From an uncultured Clostridia bacterium (lineage in GTDB: Bacteria > Bacillota > Clostridia > Oscillospirales > Ruminococcaceae): 41,256 nucleotides of DNA. The position numbers were made by a program, and so were the translations under genes. This document shows positions 17,006-24,958 of this stretch, piece by piece. Within the stretch, counting starts at the first letter, position 1, and each line of letters begins with the position of its first letter. The notes beneath the pieces are model-generated. The model saw nothing but the letters and a program-made list of their open reading frames with translations, was not told where the DNA came from and did no database searches. The stretch covers positions 1 to 41,256 of the forward strand of contig CALXGT010000069.1 of the NCBI GenBank assembly GCA_944387915.1. Direction: 5' to 3'.

Positions 17006-17034
17006 AGTGTAGCATATTCCTTTTTAGTTTTCAA
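17006..17034 (-). promoter_or_regulatory. Sigma-A promoter of pepT
   Basis: On the minus strand TTGAAA and TACACT are separated by 17 bp, with a TG extended -10 element. Confidence 0.7.
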
Positions 17035-17087
17035 ACCTTTTGTGGATTTTGCGAAAAGCAGCCGCCCCTTTTCTGTGATTTTATCCC

Positions 17088-17116
17088 TTGTAATCCAAAG
17101 CGGGATTTTGTATACT
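17088..17116 (+). promoter_or_regulatory. Sigma-A promoter of the second TIM-barrel isomerase gene
   Basis: TTGTAA and TATACT are separated by 17 bp, 43 bp before the start codon. Confidence 0.75.
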
Positions 17117-17159
17117 AAAGTAGAACGCAAACAAACTGTAAAAACAAAGGAGGATCCCT

Positions 17160-17948
17160 ATGAAAAAAGGAGTACAGCTTTACACCGTCCGCAATCTCGT
17201 GGGCACCAGAAAGGATCTGGAAGCGGCCATCAAAAAAATCGCCGAGATCGGCTATGAGTGTGTCCAGGGCGGCGCCAGAGGCTATATCACCGACGAGGAA
17301 TTTGAAAAAATGCTCTCCTTCTATGGGTTATACAATGTCACCGTAGGCGGAAATTTCGAAGCCCTTCTTTCCAATCCGGACGCCGTTAAGGACGTAATCC
17401 GCAAAGCGAAGATTTATAAAACCAACGAGATCAACCTCCCCACCCTTCCCAAAGAGTATCGGGAGTCGGAGGAAGGCTACCGGTTTTACGCCAAGTGCAT
17501 CAACAAGATTGGCGAAGCGTTAAAGCCCGAGGGTATGCGGTTAGTGTACCATCCCCATGCGTTGGAAAGCTATTCCTTCGGCGGCGGGAGAAAGGGTATC
17601 GATATTTTGTTCGAAGAAACCGATCCCGAGATCTTCGGCTTTGTTTTGGATACTCATTGGCTCGCCAGCGGCGGCTTAAATCCGGCGAAATGGATCTTAA
17701 AAGCCAAAGGTCGGATGAAAACGGTCCACTTTAAGGATTATAAGATCATTGGCGGCGCCGCTTTCATCGAAGAGGTTTGCAAGATGTTTGCCGAAATTGG
17801 CGAAGGCAATTTGGACTGGCCGGATATCATCGACGCCTGCCGTGCCATCGACATCCAAAACGTGGTGGTGGAGCAGGATATCTGCAACGGCGATCCCTTC
17901 GACAGCTTGGCCATCAGCTTTAAAAACATGGTGCGCATGGGCGTATAA
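17160..17948 (+). CDS. Sugar phosphate isomerase/epimerase-like TIM barrel
   Basis: A 262-residue xylose-isomerase-like TIM barrel. The opening KKGVQLYTVRN is typical of this group. Likely metal-binding segments are LVYHPHALE (about residue 122), FVLDTHW (about 162), VHFKDYK (about 191) and VVEQD near the C-terminus. The AAAGGAGG ribosome binding site is strong. It is a single-gene unit with its own promoter and terminator. It is distinct in sequence from the isomerase at 6.0 kb and lacks that protein's loop insertion. Substrate unknown; a sugar or inositol-type isomerase is most likely. Confidence 0.88.
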   Translation: MKKGVQLYTVRNLVGTRKDLEAAIKKIAEIGYECVQGGARGYITDEEFEKMLSFYGLYNVTVGGNFEALLSNPDAVKDVIRKAKIYKTNEINLPTLPKEYRESEEGYRFYAKCINKIGEALKPEGMRLVYHPHALESYSFGGGRKGIDILFEETDPEIFGFVLDTHWLASGGLNPAKWILKAKGRMKTVHFKDYKIIGGAAFIEEVCKMFAEIGEGNLDWPDIIDACRAIDIQNVVVEQDICNGDPFDSLAISFKNMVRMGV

Positions 17949-17961
17949 CAAAAAGGAAAAG

Positions 17962-17989
17962 AAAAAACGGCGCGGTCGCGCCGTTTTTT
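17962..17989. terminator. Bidirectional intrinsic terminator
   Basis: AAAAAACGGCGC and its complement flank a GGTC loop with A and T tracts, between convergent isomerase and ddh genes. Confidence 0.93.
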
Positions 17990-17991
17990 TA

Positions 17992-18966
17992 TTACAGTAA
18001 GCTTTTTCTCAGCTCTTCACCGCTCTTGGGAGAGAGGTAGGCGGGGGGAATATCGAAAATGGTCTTGCAGCCGGTCTGGCCCTCTTTGCTTAACCGATAC
18101 GCCGCTCTGGCAAACGCCACCAGCACGCTTGCGGTAAACTCGGGATTGGAATCCAATTGAAGGCGGTACTCTAAAATATGCCGATTTTCCTTGTTGAAAC
18201 CGGTTTTCCCGCTCCGAATCACCAGGCCCCCATGAGGGATCCCACTGTGATCTCTTTTGAGCTCTTCTTCGGAGATAAAATGAACGGTGGTATCGTACTC
18301 GTCGAAATAATTGGGCATAGTAACAATTTCCCGCTCAATTTTTTCCTTATCCGCTCCTTCCTTCACCACCACAAAGCATTCTCTGGTATGCTTTTCTCTG
18401 GCGGTAAAGTTTTTGGTGGAACCGTTGCGGACCGCGTTTAACGTCTCTTCCACCGGAATGGTGTACTGTCTCGCGTCCAAAACTCCCTCGATGCGGCGGA
18501 TGGCGTCGGAATGTCCCTGGCTGACCCCCTTACCCCAAAAGGTATAATCTACGCCTTCGGGAAGAACGGCGCCAAAATACATCCGGTTTAGGGAGAACAA
18601 TCCCGGATCCCAGCCTACCGAGATCACCGCTACCTTATTGCCTTCCTTGGCGGCCTGGTCCACGTTGGCAAAATGGACGGGGATTTTGGCATGGGTATCA
18701 AAGCTATCCACTACGTTGAACCATCTGGCAAACCTGGGAGTCTGCTCCGGAAGGTCGGTGGCGCTTCCGCCGCAAAGAATCATGACGTCGATTTGATCCT
18801 TTAATTCAACGGCTTTTTCCAAAGGGTAGACTGGCGCCCCCTTGGTTTCTACCGTGGCGGGGTCCCGTCTGGAAAATACGCCGATTAGCTCCATGTCCGG
18901 GTTCTGACGAATGGCGCTTTCTACGCCCCTACCTAAATTGCCGTATCCTAAAATTCCGATTTTCAT
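17992..18966 (-). CDS. ddh: meso-Diaminopimelate D-dehydrogenase
   Basis: NADPH-dependent enzyme that makes meso-diaminopimelate from tetrahydrodipicolinate in one step for lysine and peptidoglycan synthesis. The 324-residue protein starts with the Rossmann motif GILGYGNLGRG. Family hallmarks are GVFSRRDP, the CGGSATDLPEQTP segment, NVVDSFDTH, VISVGWDPG and WGKGVSQGHSDAIRR. I start at ATG 18966, preceded by AGAGGAAG. The upstream extension to 19059 is low-complexity and unlike the family. Ddh is found in a limited set of bacteria, including many Clostridia, and implies a DAP-type cell wall. Confidence 0.95.
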   Translation of the reverse strand: MKIGILGYGNLGRGVESAIRQNPDMELIGVFSRRDPATVETKGAPVYPLEKAVELKDQIDVMILCGGSATDLPEQTPRFARWFNVVDSFDTHAKIPVHFANVDQAAKEGNKVAVISVGWDPGLFSLNRMYFGAVLPEGVDYTFWGKGVSQGHSDAIRRIEGVLDARQYTIPVEETLNAVRNGSTKNFTAREKHTRECFVVVKEGADKEKIEREIVTMPNYFDEYDTTVHFISEEELKRDHSGIPHGGLVIRSGKTGFNKENRHILEYRLQLDSNPEFTASVLVAFARAAYRLSKEGQTGCKTIFDIPPAYLSPKSGEELRKSLL

Positions 18967-19059
18967 AACCTTTACTTCCTCTCTTTTCTTTTCCGTCGAA
19001 ACATCCGCTCTTCTTCTCCATCTTACCACAAATCGACAAAAAGAAAAAGATGGATCCAT

Positions 19060-19073
19060 TTTTCCGCGGAAAA
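19060..19073. repeat. Perfect 14-bp palindrome between corA and ddh
   Basis: TTTTCCGCGGAAAA is fully self-complementary with no loop. It lies 8 bp after corA ends and upstream of ddh. It is more like a protein-binding site than an RNA hairpin. Function unknown. Confidence 0.4.
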
Positions 19074-19080
19074 TTTCTTT

Positions 19081-19992
19081 TTACCAAAAATGTTTCTTTT
19101 TAAAAAGCCAAAGACAAAAGCCCACCGCGGCCAAACACAAAAACGCCACTGCCGGATATCCAAACCGCCAGCTCAGCTCCGGCATATGCTCAAAATTCAT
19201 CCCGTACCAGCCCACGATGAGACTGAGAGGCGAAAATATGGCGGTCACCACCGTCAAAATCTTCATGATCCGGTTTTGCCGCATATCCAGCTGCGAACGA
19301 TACACTTCCTGAAGCTGCATCAAATATTCCCGAAGCATCCGGGTTTTCTCAAAAAGACGATCTGCCCGGTCGCCGAAAAGCTTAAAGAGGCGCTGCTCCT
19401 CGTTTGTGAAAAAACGGTTTTCCTCCTCTTGCATCTCCTCCGCCATATCCAAAAGCTGAGAATAATAATGGTTCAGCGTCATCACTTCCTTTCGGAAGGC
19501 CAAAAGCCGAACATGCCGTTCTTCCTGCCCTCTTAAAATTTCGGTTTCGGTTTCCGCGATGCGATTTTCCAGCTTTTCCAGGTACTCCCGATCCGACTGG
19601 ATCAAAAGCTCTAAAAAATCAGAAAACAATCTTCCGATTCCCGGCTCATCCCACTCCCGGTTTTTTTGGATCCGATTCAGCTGGGAAAGGACAAAACCAC
19701 TGTCATCCAAAAACAAAAGGGAATCCTTTTCTATCACATAGCAAAACCGTATCCCCTTCTTTCGGTCCCCCCTCGGGGGAAGGAAAAACGTTCCCTGAAT
19801 TCGGTCTAAAAACGGTTCCGCCTTGCAAAAGCGACCGGGAGAAATGGCTAACGCCAAAGAAATCGGCAATGTCGACGACGTTTTCTCCTTCGCCTCTTCG
19901 CGGGTAAAGACAGCCACCGTTTTTCCCTTCATTTCCTCCTCGGAGGACAGAGGACAAAGCCGGCGATCCAATCGAAAATACACGAACATCCC
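19081..19992 (-). CDS. corA: CorA-family divalent metal ion transporter
   Basis: Pentameric Mg2+ (or Co2+/other divalent ion) channel of the inner membrane. The protein is about 303 residues: a cytoplasmic N-terminal domain rich in charged residues, a long helical stalk (about residues 130-240), and two C-terminal transmembrane helices. The signature YGMNFEHMPEL lies between the helices, with GMN as the selectivity motif. The start is uncertain: ATG 19992 has GAAGGG right before it, a GTG two codons later is spaced better, and an in-frame ATG at 20034 lies within the predicted promoter. It follows the SpoIVFB-like gene by about 50 bp. Confidence 0.9.
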   Translation of the reverse strand, partial: GMFVYFRLDRRLCPLSSEEEMKGKTVAVFTREEAKEKTSSTLPISLALAISPGRFCKAEPFLDRIQGTFFLPPRGDRKKGIRFCYVIEKDSLLFLDDSGFVLSQLNRIQKNREWDEPGIGRLFSDFLELLIQSDREYLEKLENRIAETETEILRGQEERHVRLLAFRKEVMTLNHYYSQLLDMAEEMQEEENRFFTNEEQRLFKLFGDRADRLFEKTRMLREYLMQLQEVYRSQLDMRQNRIMKILTVVTAIFSPLSLIVGWYGMNFEHMPELSWRFGYPAVAFLCLAAVGFCLWLFKKKHFW

Positions 19993-20005
19993 TTCTTTCC
20001 CGTTT

Positions 20006-20034
20006 AGTATACCATGTTTTTTCTTTTTCGTCAT
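20006..20034 (-). promoter_or_regulatory. Possible corA promoter
   Basis: On the minus strand ATGACG and TATACT are separated by 17 bp. Transcripts would start within about 10 bp of the chosen start codon, giving an almost leaderless message, so this call is tentative. Confidence 0.4.
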
Positions 20035-20045
20035 GAAAAAAATAT

Positions 20046-20612
20046 TTATCCGCCTTGAAGCGCTAAGTAGACGGAAAAAAAGAGAAACGCGGGATTTTTG
20101 GTTAGAAAAAACAAAAAAAGCATTCCCGCCGCCAGCAAAAATCCGGTCAAAAAGAAAAAGAGCCGTTCCAGCCGAAACGCTTTGGAAACCTCCAGGCTCC
20201 GAAAAAAGAAAAGCGTAAAAAGTCCGCCGCCATCCAACGCGCGGACGGGAAGCAGGTTAAATAGCCCTAAAAGCGCCGACAGAAGGGAAAGCGACCGTGC
20301 GCCCACCCCGTAAGCGGCAACGGCGAAAAGAAAATTCGAAAAGCTTCCTCCAAGCAGCACCAACGCTTCCTTTCCGTCCGTCAGCGTTTTTTCCCGCTTC
20401 CCGATGCGGATTCCGCCAAAGGAAAAGCGAATTCGTTTCGGAAAGCTTTGAAATAACGCCAAAATAACCAAATGGCCCGTTTCATGAAGAAGGCTCAGCA
20501 AAATAGACCAGACGCCGTAAAACTCATCGCACACGAAATAAAGAAAGGTTAGCTCCAACAAAAACGAAAAATAGAGTTCAATACGGCTGTGGAAAAAAGG
20601 AAAAGAGATCAT
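20046..20612 (-). CDS. M50 intramembrane metalloprotease, SpoIVFB-like
   Basis: Predicted membrane-embedded site-2-type zinc protease of 188 residues. The zinc motif HETGH lies in the second hydrophobic helix (LLSLLHETGHLVIL) and the second motif NLLPVRALDGGG follows at about residue 120; together they define the family. Five or six hydrophobic segments fill the rest. The start ATG overlaps the stop of the upstream M23 gene (ATGA), the same order as spoIVFA-spoIVFB in Bacillus, whose protease activates pro-sigma-K in the mother cell. That function is inferred from architecture and gene order. A frame extension to 20774 is a shadow of the M23 gene. Confidence 0.87.
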   Translation of the reverse strand: MISFPFFHSRIELYFSFLLELTFLYFVCDEFYGVWSILLSLLHETGHLVILALFQSFPKRIRFSFGGIRIGKREKTLTDGKEALVLLGGSFSNFLFAVAAYGVGARSLSLLSALLGLFNLLPVRALDGGGLFTLFFFRSLEVSKAFRLERLFFFLTGFLLAAGMLFLFFLTKNPAFLFFSVYLALQGG

Positions 20613-21130
20613 TCTTCCGCCACCGTCAACAGATCCTTCGCATTCAAAGCGACGCCGTTGATCCGAAGCTCCAAATGGAGATGAAAGCCGGTGGTGCGGC
20701 CGGTATCTCCCACCGCCGCGATCTTGTCCCCCGGCTCGATCACATCCCCTTCCTCGACGTAGATCTTTTTGCAATGGGCGTATAAGGAAGTGAACCCATG
20801 GTAATGATCGATCACCAAATAGTTTCCGTAGCTTTCCTGCTCGCTAACTTTAATTACTGTTCCCTTTAACACCGCATAAATCGGATCTCCCTCGCTTGCG
20901 GCGTAATCGGTACCGTAATGGAAATCCTCCTCTCCGGTAATCGGGTCCAGCCGGTATCCAAATCCATCGGTGAGACGTCCGGTTTTTAAGGGACTATAAA
21001 GAGGGTAGGTCATAACCGCCGGAGAAAAAGTGGCGTTATCCGGAGGAGGCAACAAATCATATTCAACAGGGTAAGCGCCCACGCCAATAAAAAACAAAGC
21101 CAGTACCACAAAGAAAAACAGCCTTCGCAT
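20609..21130 (-). CDS. M23/LytM-domain protein, SpoIVFA-like
   Basis: A 173-residue protein with one N-terminal membrane segment (about residues 3-20) and a LytM/M23 domain (about 50-165). The zinc ligand pattern appears intact: HYGTD, a YAH stretch and HLHLE. It overlaps the SpoIVFB-like protease gene by 4 bp. In Bacillus, SpoIVFA is a membrane protein with a LytM-like domain that holds SpoIVFB inactive until signalled, so the pair is assigned by analogy. At 173 residues it is shorter than Bacillus SpoIVFA and lacks most of its N-terminal cytoplasmic part. A separate wall-peptidase role cannot be excluded. Confidence 0.82.
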   Translation of the reverse strand: MRRLFFFVVLALFFIGVGAYPVEYDLLPPPDNATFSPAVMTYPLYSPLKTGRLTDGFGYRLDPITGEEDFHYGTDYAASEGDPIYAVLKGTVIKVSEQESYGNYLVIDHYHGFTSLYAHCKKIYVEEGDVIEPGDKIAAVGDTGRTTGFHLHLELRINGVALNAKDLLTVAEE

Positions 21131-21163
21131 AGTTTCACCTCACCGGTCAATGTATGCGAAGGC
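21121..21163 (-). promoter_or_regulatory. Hairpin covering the start codon of the SpoIVFA-like gene
   Basis: GCCTTCGCATA (21121-21131) and TATGCGAAGGC (21153-21163) are perfect complements separated by 21 bases. In the minus-strand message the ATG is inside the 3' arm and the GAGGTG ribosome binding site is in the loop. On the plus strand the hairpin is followed by a T tract and could end antisense transcription. Confidence 0.6.
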
Positions 21164-21177
21164 GGCTTTTTTTAGAA

Positions 21178-22431
21178 TCAGCGGTCCAGTTCGCAGGGGT
21201 ACCGCTTTTTGAGATACAAAAGTAAAAAAACAATACAAACGATGAGAGCGGATGCCATAACAAAAATGGGGCGATACCCCCCGAAAGGGCTCTCCCAAAA
21301 CAGGTCGATCACCACGCCCCAAATCAAAGCTCCCAATCCGGAGCCTATATCATAAGCGGCAAAGTAAGTGGAGTTCGCGGTTCCCCGGCGGGTACGGGAA
21401 ACCCCAGAAAGGGCAAGCACATTAAGGTTGGGCCAGCAAAAGCCGCAGCCAATCCCGTAAATCGCCGCCGAAAGGTAGAGGACCCCTGTGGAATGAATGG
21501 TGGACATCAAAAGATAGCTCACCATAATAGTCAAAAAGCTTACCAGAAGGATGTTGTACTGGCCGATTTTTCGGGCGATCTTTCCCCCTACCAGTCGAAC
21601 CAGCACCATAAAAATCGCCTGGATGGTAAAGTAAAAGCTCACTCCCTCGAGTCCCAGAGAAGTCGCGAACAAGGCGAGGAAATTCACCGATGTCGCGGTA
21701 CAAATACCCATACAAAGCGTCAGCACCGCCGACGGCAGGCTTTTTTTCTCGAAGATCTTCCAAACTCCTTTATATTCCGATAAGGCGGCCGCCGGTTCCT
21801 CTTGATCTTCTCTCGCAATCTTTTCCAAAAAAGCAGGACTTTTTTCGTACCGAAGGGTCAGCATTAGAACAAAGGAAACCGCAACTGCACACAGTGCTAC
21901 CGCAAAGACCACGTTTGGGGTATAATGGATCAAAGACAGCGCCAAAGCGGGTCCTACCGCTGTCGCCAAAGAGGTAAACAGCCCATAATAGCCGATCCCC
22001 TCCGCCAGACGGCTTTTGGGAAGTACATCCGCCACCATGGTTCCGGTGGTAATGGTGGTCGCCGACGCGCCAAAACCCTGGATCATACGAAAACAAACCG
22101 TCACCGCTACCACGGGAAAGGAAAGATACCCCACTAAGGGAATACCCAGCAAAAACAGTCCGATCACGCCGACGATCAAACGACCTTTCCGGTCGATAAG
22201 GCTTCCCGCTACAAACCGGGTGATCATGGCGCATATGGTATATCCGGTAGCCACGCTTCCAATCATCGTCGCACTGCTCCCAAGTCTTTCCAGATAAATG
22301 GGGAAAGAGGAAATGAGCATCTGCATGCAAATACTGGCAAACAACGTAATAGTTCCGATTTTCAGATAATCTTTCGTCCAAAGCTTTTCCGTCGAGGGAT
22401 TTTTTGGGGATCTGCGAAAAGGAAGCGCCAT
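21178..22431 (-). CDS. Major facilitator superfamily transporter
   Basis: A 417-residue, 12-helix permease. The loop after helix 2 has a motif-A-like segment RFVAGSLIDRKGR, and a central cytoplasmic loop (about residues 195-225) separates the halves. The pattern is that of a general drug or metabolite exporter; substrate unknown. It has its own promoter and a GAAGG ribosome binding site. The SpoIVFA-like gene begins 47 bp downstream, so read-through into the sporulation pair is possible, although the start-codon hairpin lies in that gap. Confidence 0.9.
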   Translation of the reverse strand: MALPFRRSPKNPSTEKLWTKDYLKIGTITLFASICMQMLISSFPIYLERLGSSATMIGSVATGYTICAMITRFVAGSLIDRKGRLIVGVIGLFLLGIPLVGYLSFPVVAVTVCFRMIQGFGASATTITTGTMVADVLPKSRLAEGIGYYGLFTSLATAVGPALALSLIHYTPNVVFAVALCAVAVSFVLMLTLRYEKSPAFLEKIAREDQEEPAAALSEYKGVWKIFEKKSLPSAVLTLCMGICTATSVNFLALFATSLGLEGVSFYFTIQAIFMVLVRLVGGKIARKIGQYNILLVSFLTIMVSYLLMSTIHSTGVLYLSAAIYGIGCGFCWPNLNVLALSGVSRTRRGTANSTYFAAYDIGSGLGALIWGVVIDLFWESPFGGYRPIFVMASALIVCIVFLLLYLKKRYPCELDR

Positions 22432-22466
22432 GATCCGACCTTCTTTCCTAAATAATTACAAGCCCT

Positions 22467-22495
22467 ATTGTAACGGAAAATGTATTTTCTGTAAA
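22467..22495 (-). promoter_or_regulatory. Sigma-A promoter of the MFS gene
   Basis: On the minus strand TTTACA and TACAAT are separated by 17 bp, 35 bp before the start codon. Confidence 0.7.
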
Positions 22496-22499
22496 TAGA

Positions 22500-22527
22500 A
22501 AAAGAGAGGATATCCTCTCTTTTTTTC
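22500..22527. terminator. Terminator of the rnf operon
   Basis: AAAGAGAGGATATCCTCTCT is a near-continuous palindrome with A and T tracts at its flanks. It lies about 40 bp after the Gx transporter gene on the minus strand and just upstream of the MFS promoter. Confidence 0.8.
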
Positions 22528-22566
22528 ATGTTTGTAAACTTTATGTTAGAAAATACGATTTGTATA

Positions 22567-23109
22567 TTATTTGTTCCAGTCTACCGCCCTTTGGAGTCTT
22601 GGATACAAAAGGGAAAAAATACCTCCCATAGCCCCGCCGGTCAAAATTGCCCCGATCCAAAGCCAGCCCAAATAATGAAACACCGATCCGGTTTTCAAAA
22701 GGATCGCCGCGGCTAAGACCTGCCCCAATTGATGCGCCGCCGCGCCGCCGATACTGATGCCAAAAAAAGAAAAATACCCGGGCCATCCCTTTTGGAGCAG
22801 CGCCATGGTCAAAAGGGCAAAACCGCCTCCGAACAATCCGTATAAAAAGGCGCTAAACCCGGAAAAGAGAAGGCTATTGAGCAAAACCCGCAAAGTCAGC
22901 ACCAAAAAAGCGGTTTTTCGGTCGGTAAAATAAAGGCAAAACAGCGTCACCAAATTGGCAAGCCCGATTTTGGCGCCGGGAAAGGGCAAAAGGGCGTCGA
23001 TCCCTGAAAGCCTTTCCAAATAGCTGAGTATCAGCCCCAGACAGAGTAGCAACGCCGCTGCCGTTAATCGACGAAGAGGGGAAAGAGAAGAAAAACTTCG
23101 GTTATCCAA
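22567..23109 (-). CDS. Gx transporter family membrane protein (formerly heptaprenyl diphosphate synthase component I)
   Basis: A 180-residue integral membrane protein with five or six hydrophobic helices and many Gly-x motifs (GGAAAHQLG, GAILTGGAMGG). The signature stretch PGAKIGLANLVTLFC (about residues 43-57) identifies the Gx transporter family, related in fold to ECF-type substrate-binding components. It is the last gene of the rnf operon and its start overlaps the NusG-domain-II gene by 8 bp. The same pair is often found with rnf or apbE genes in Clostridia. Import of a cofactor precursor such as a flavin or quinone has been suggested for such contexts; the substrate here is not known. 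Confidence 0.87.
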   Translation of the reverse strand: MDNRSFSSLSPLRRLTAAALLLCLGLILSYLERLSGIDALLPFPGAKIGLANLVTLFCLYFTDRKTAFLVLTLRVLLNSLLFSGFSAFLYGLFGGGFALLTMALLQKGWPGYFSFFGISIGGAAAHQLGQVLAAAILLKTGSVFHYLGWLWIGAILTGGAMGGIFSLLYPRLQRAVDWNK

Positions 23110-23467
23110 GGACGAAATCCACCTCCGTTTCTCCCGTCACCAACACGGTCACCCGATTGGGCAAACAGATAATACTGCTCCCGGAAAGGGAGATGTACCC
23201 GGTTTTGACACAGCTTTGGTCAGGACAGTCCATTTGTACCATAGCCACTTTGCCGTTTTCTCTCCGAAGGGTGAAGGAAAAGTCGGCCTCCTCGTAGGAG
23301 AAATCTTGATCGTCTCCCTGTAGGGGAAATTGATCGATAACTACGCCGTCCGCGGAGACTACCACTATCTCCCCAGTGGTGCGAAAAGGGGAAAAAAGCA
23401 AAAAAAGCGCGGCGAACAGCAAGATTGCCGTTATTAAAAAATCTCCGAGCCGAAGCGTTTTCTTCAT
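23102..23467 (-). CDS. NusG domain II-containing membrane-anchored protein
   Basis: A 121-residue protein: one N-terminal transmembrane helix (about residues 7-26) followed by a NusG-domain-II fold outside the membrane, with the diagnostic segment DCPDQSCVKTGYIS and CLPNRV. The Cys pair in CPDQSC and the third Cys are typical of the family. It is not the transcription factor NusG. The start at 23467 has GGGAGG upstream; the longer frame to 23521 runs through a GC-rich hairpin. It lies after rnfB and overlaps the Gx transporter gene. Its function is unestablished, though its link to flavin-dependent extracellular electron transfer genes recurs. Confidence 0.88.
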   Translation of the reverse strand: MKKTLRLGDFLITAILLFAALFLLFSPFRTTGEIVVVSADGVVIDQFPLQGDDQDFSYEEADFSFTLRRENGKVAMVQMDCPDQSCVKTGYISLSGSSIICLPNRVTVLVTGETEVDFVLG

Positions 23468-23488
23468 TGTTTCCTCCCTGCAACAAAA

Positions 23489-23513
23489 CCGCCGCCGTAA
23501 AAAGCGGCGGCGG
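23489..23513 (-). promoter_or_regulatory. Perfect GC hairpin between rnfB and the NusG-II gene
   Basis: CCGCCGCCG and CGGCGGCGG are perfect 9-bp complements around a 7-base loop. On the minus strand a short T-rich stretch (TTTTGTTG) follows, so it may be a partial terminator or an mRNA-stabilising hairpin that separates rnf expression from the last two genes. Confidence 0.6.
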
Positions 23514-23527
23514 CATATCAAAACAAA

Positions 23528-24331
23528 CTAATCCACAAGCTCTCCCGCCTTGGGGGGAACATGGATCGCGCTGACCGGGCATTGCTCTACGCAAAGCCCA
23601 CAGCCGATACAAAGGGAAATGTCAATGAAAGCCACGTTGTTTTTTACTGAAATTGCTCCGGCAGGACAATTCTTCTGGCACTTCATACAGCCGATACAGC
23701 CACGGTCGCAAACCTTTCTCGTAAGGGCACCCTTTTCCCGGTTGGCGCACATTACCGTAGGCTTATTGCTTTCGGGAAGCATAACGATAATGTGGTCGGG
23801 ACAAACCTTGGCGCAGGCGCCGCAGCCGGTACACTTGGACCGGTCAATACGGGAAACCCCATTTTCCACGATGATGGCGTCGAATTTACAGACCTTCTTG
23901 CAATCGCCGTACCCTAAACAACCGAACCGGCAAGCGGTCCGTCCGCTGTAGTAAGCGTTGACCGCCTTACAGCTTTCGATCCCCTCGTAATCGTATTTGT
24001 CCCGGGTATGGGCGTAGCTTCCCTGGCAGGTGACAAACGCTTTAAACCGCTCGACTTCGCCAGCTTCCACACCCATGATGGCGCCGATACTTTTGGCCGC
24101 CGCCGTTCCGCCGGGGATACATAAATTTACCGGCGCGCCATTTTCCACAATAGCCTTAGCGTAATCGCCGCAGCCCGCGTATCCGCATGCGCCGCAGTTG
24201 GCGCCAGGGAGGGCTTCTTGGATCTCCTCCACCCGGGAATCCTCTTCTACCCGCATAAATACCGAAGCCGCCACCAAAATCACCGCTCCGATCAAGCCGG
24301 AGGCCGAAATAATGAGAATCGCAGATAACAT
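23528..24331 (-). CDS. rnfB: Rnf complex ferredoxin subunit RnfB
   Basis: Iron-sulfur subunit that takes electrons from reduced ferredoxin into the Rnf complex. The 267-residue protein has one N-terminal membrane helix (about residues 1-25), then the CGACGYAGCGDYA cluster motif (about residue 45), and several four-Cys ferredoxin motifs: CTGCGACAKVCP, CIGCMKCQKNCP and CIGCGLCVEQCP, plus a CRFGCLGYGDCKKVC cluster. The start at 24331 has TAGGAGG 5-6 bases upstream. It follows rnfA by 10 bp. A hairpin and the NusG-II gene follow. Confidence 0.97.
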   Translation of the reverse strand: MLSAILIISASGLIGAVILVAASVFMRVEEDSRVEEIQEALPGANCGACGYAGCGDYAKAIVENGAPVNLCIPGGTAAAKSIGAIMGVEAGEVERFKAFVTCQGSYAHTRDKYDYEGIESCKAVNAYYSGRTACRFGCLGYGDCKKVCKFDAIIVENGVSRIDRSKCTGCGACAKVCPDHIIVMLPESNKPTVMCANREKGALTRKVCDRGCIGCMKCQKNCPAGAISVKNNVAFIDISLCIGCGLCVEQCPVSAIHVPPKAGELVD

Positions 24332-24341
24332 GTTGCTCCTC

Positions 24342-24956
24342 CTATCCGTTGAAGATGGCTTCGATGATGCCGCCAAAGCTCATAAACGAAAGGGACACCA
24401 TACTGGCGGAAACCAGCGTAATGGGAAGTCCCTCAAAGGGTTTTGGGGGATTCGCTTCCTCGAGGCGCTGTCTTACACCGGCAAACAACACCATCGCCAG
24501 CATAAATCCAACGCCGGCGCCCGCCGCGCAGACCACGCTCTCCAAAAAGCCGTAGCCGTTTTCGGTGATGTTGTCGATATTTAAAAGGGTGACGCCTAAA
24601 ATAGCACAGTTGGTGGTAATGAGGGGCAGGTACACGCCCAGCGCCTTATACAAAGAGGGGATAAATTTCTTTAACACCGTCTCTACCAGCTGAACCAGCG
24701 TCGCAATAATCAAAATAAAAGCGATGGTATTCAAATACGCCAAACCGTTGGGTTCCAAAAGATAAACGTACAACGGGAAGGTCACCGCGGTGGCTAACAC
24801 CATAACAAAGATAACGGCGACGCTCATGCCCACGGCGCTGTTTAATTTTTTCGAAACGCCAAGGAAAGGACAGATGCCTAAAAACTGTACCAAAACGTAG
24901 TTATCCACAAACACCATGGTCAAAAAGATCATGGCAAGCTTCACACCAAGGGACAT
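24342..24956 (-). CDS. rnfA: Rnf complex membrane subunit RnfA
   Basis: Integral membrane subunit of the ion-pumping ferredoxin:NAD+ oxidoreductase. The 204-residue protein has six predicted helices. The conserved first half is seen in DNYVLVQFLGICPFLGVSKK (about residues 18-37), including the Cys that in RnfA/NqrE subunits helps hold a membrane-embedded iron-sulfur centre. A symmetric counterpart, TTNCAILGVTLLN, lies at about residue 114. The gene starts 2 bp after rnfE and is translationally coupled. Confidence 0.97.
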   Translation of the reverse strand: MSLGVKLAMIFLTMVFVDNYVLVQFLGICPFLGVSKKLNSAVGMSVAVIFVMVLATAVTFPLYVYLLEPNGLAYLNTIAFILIIATLVQLVETVLKKFIPSLYKALGVYLPLITTNCAILGVTLLNIDNITENGYGFLESVVCAAGAGVGFMLAMVLFAGVRQRLEEANPPKPFEGLPITLVSASMVSLSFMSFGGIIEAIFNG

Positions 24957-24958
24957 TC

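Noticed and set aside
16984-17130. N-terminal extension of pepT by 49 residues
   Set aside because: It spans the predicted promoter and has no family similarity; GTG 16983 has a ribosome binding site and gives the usual length.
19060-19073. Palindrome considered as the corA terminator
   Set aside because: It has no loop and no T tract on the minus strand; a binding site is more likely.
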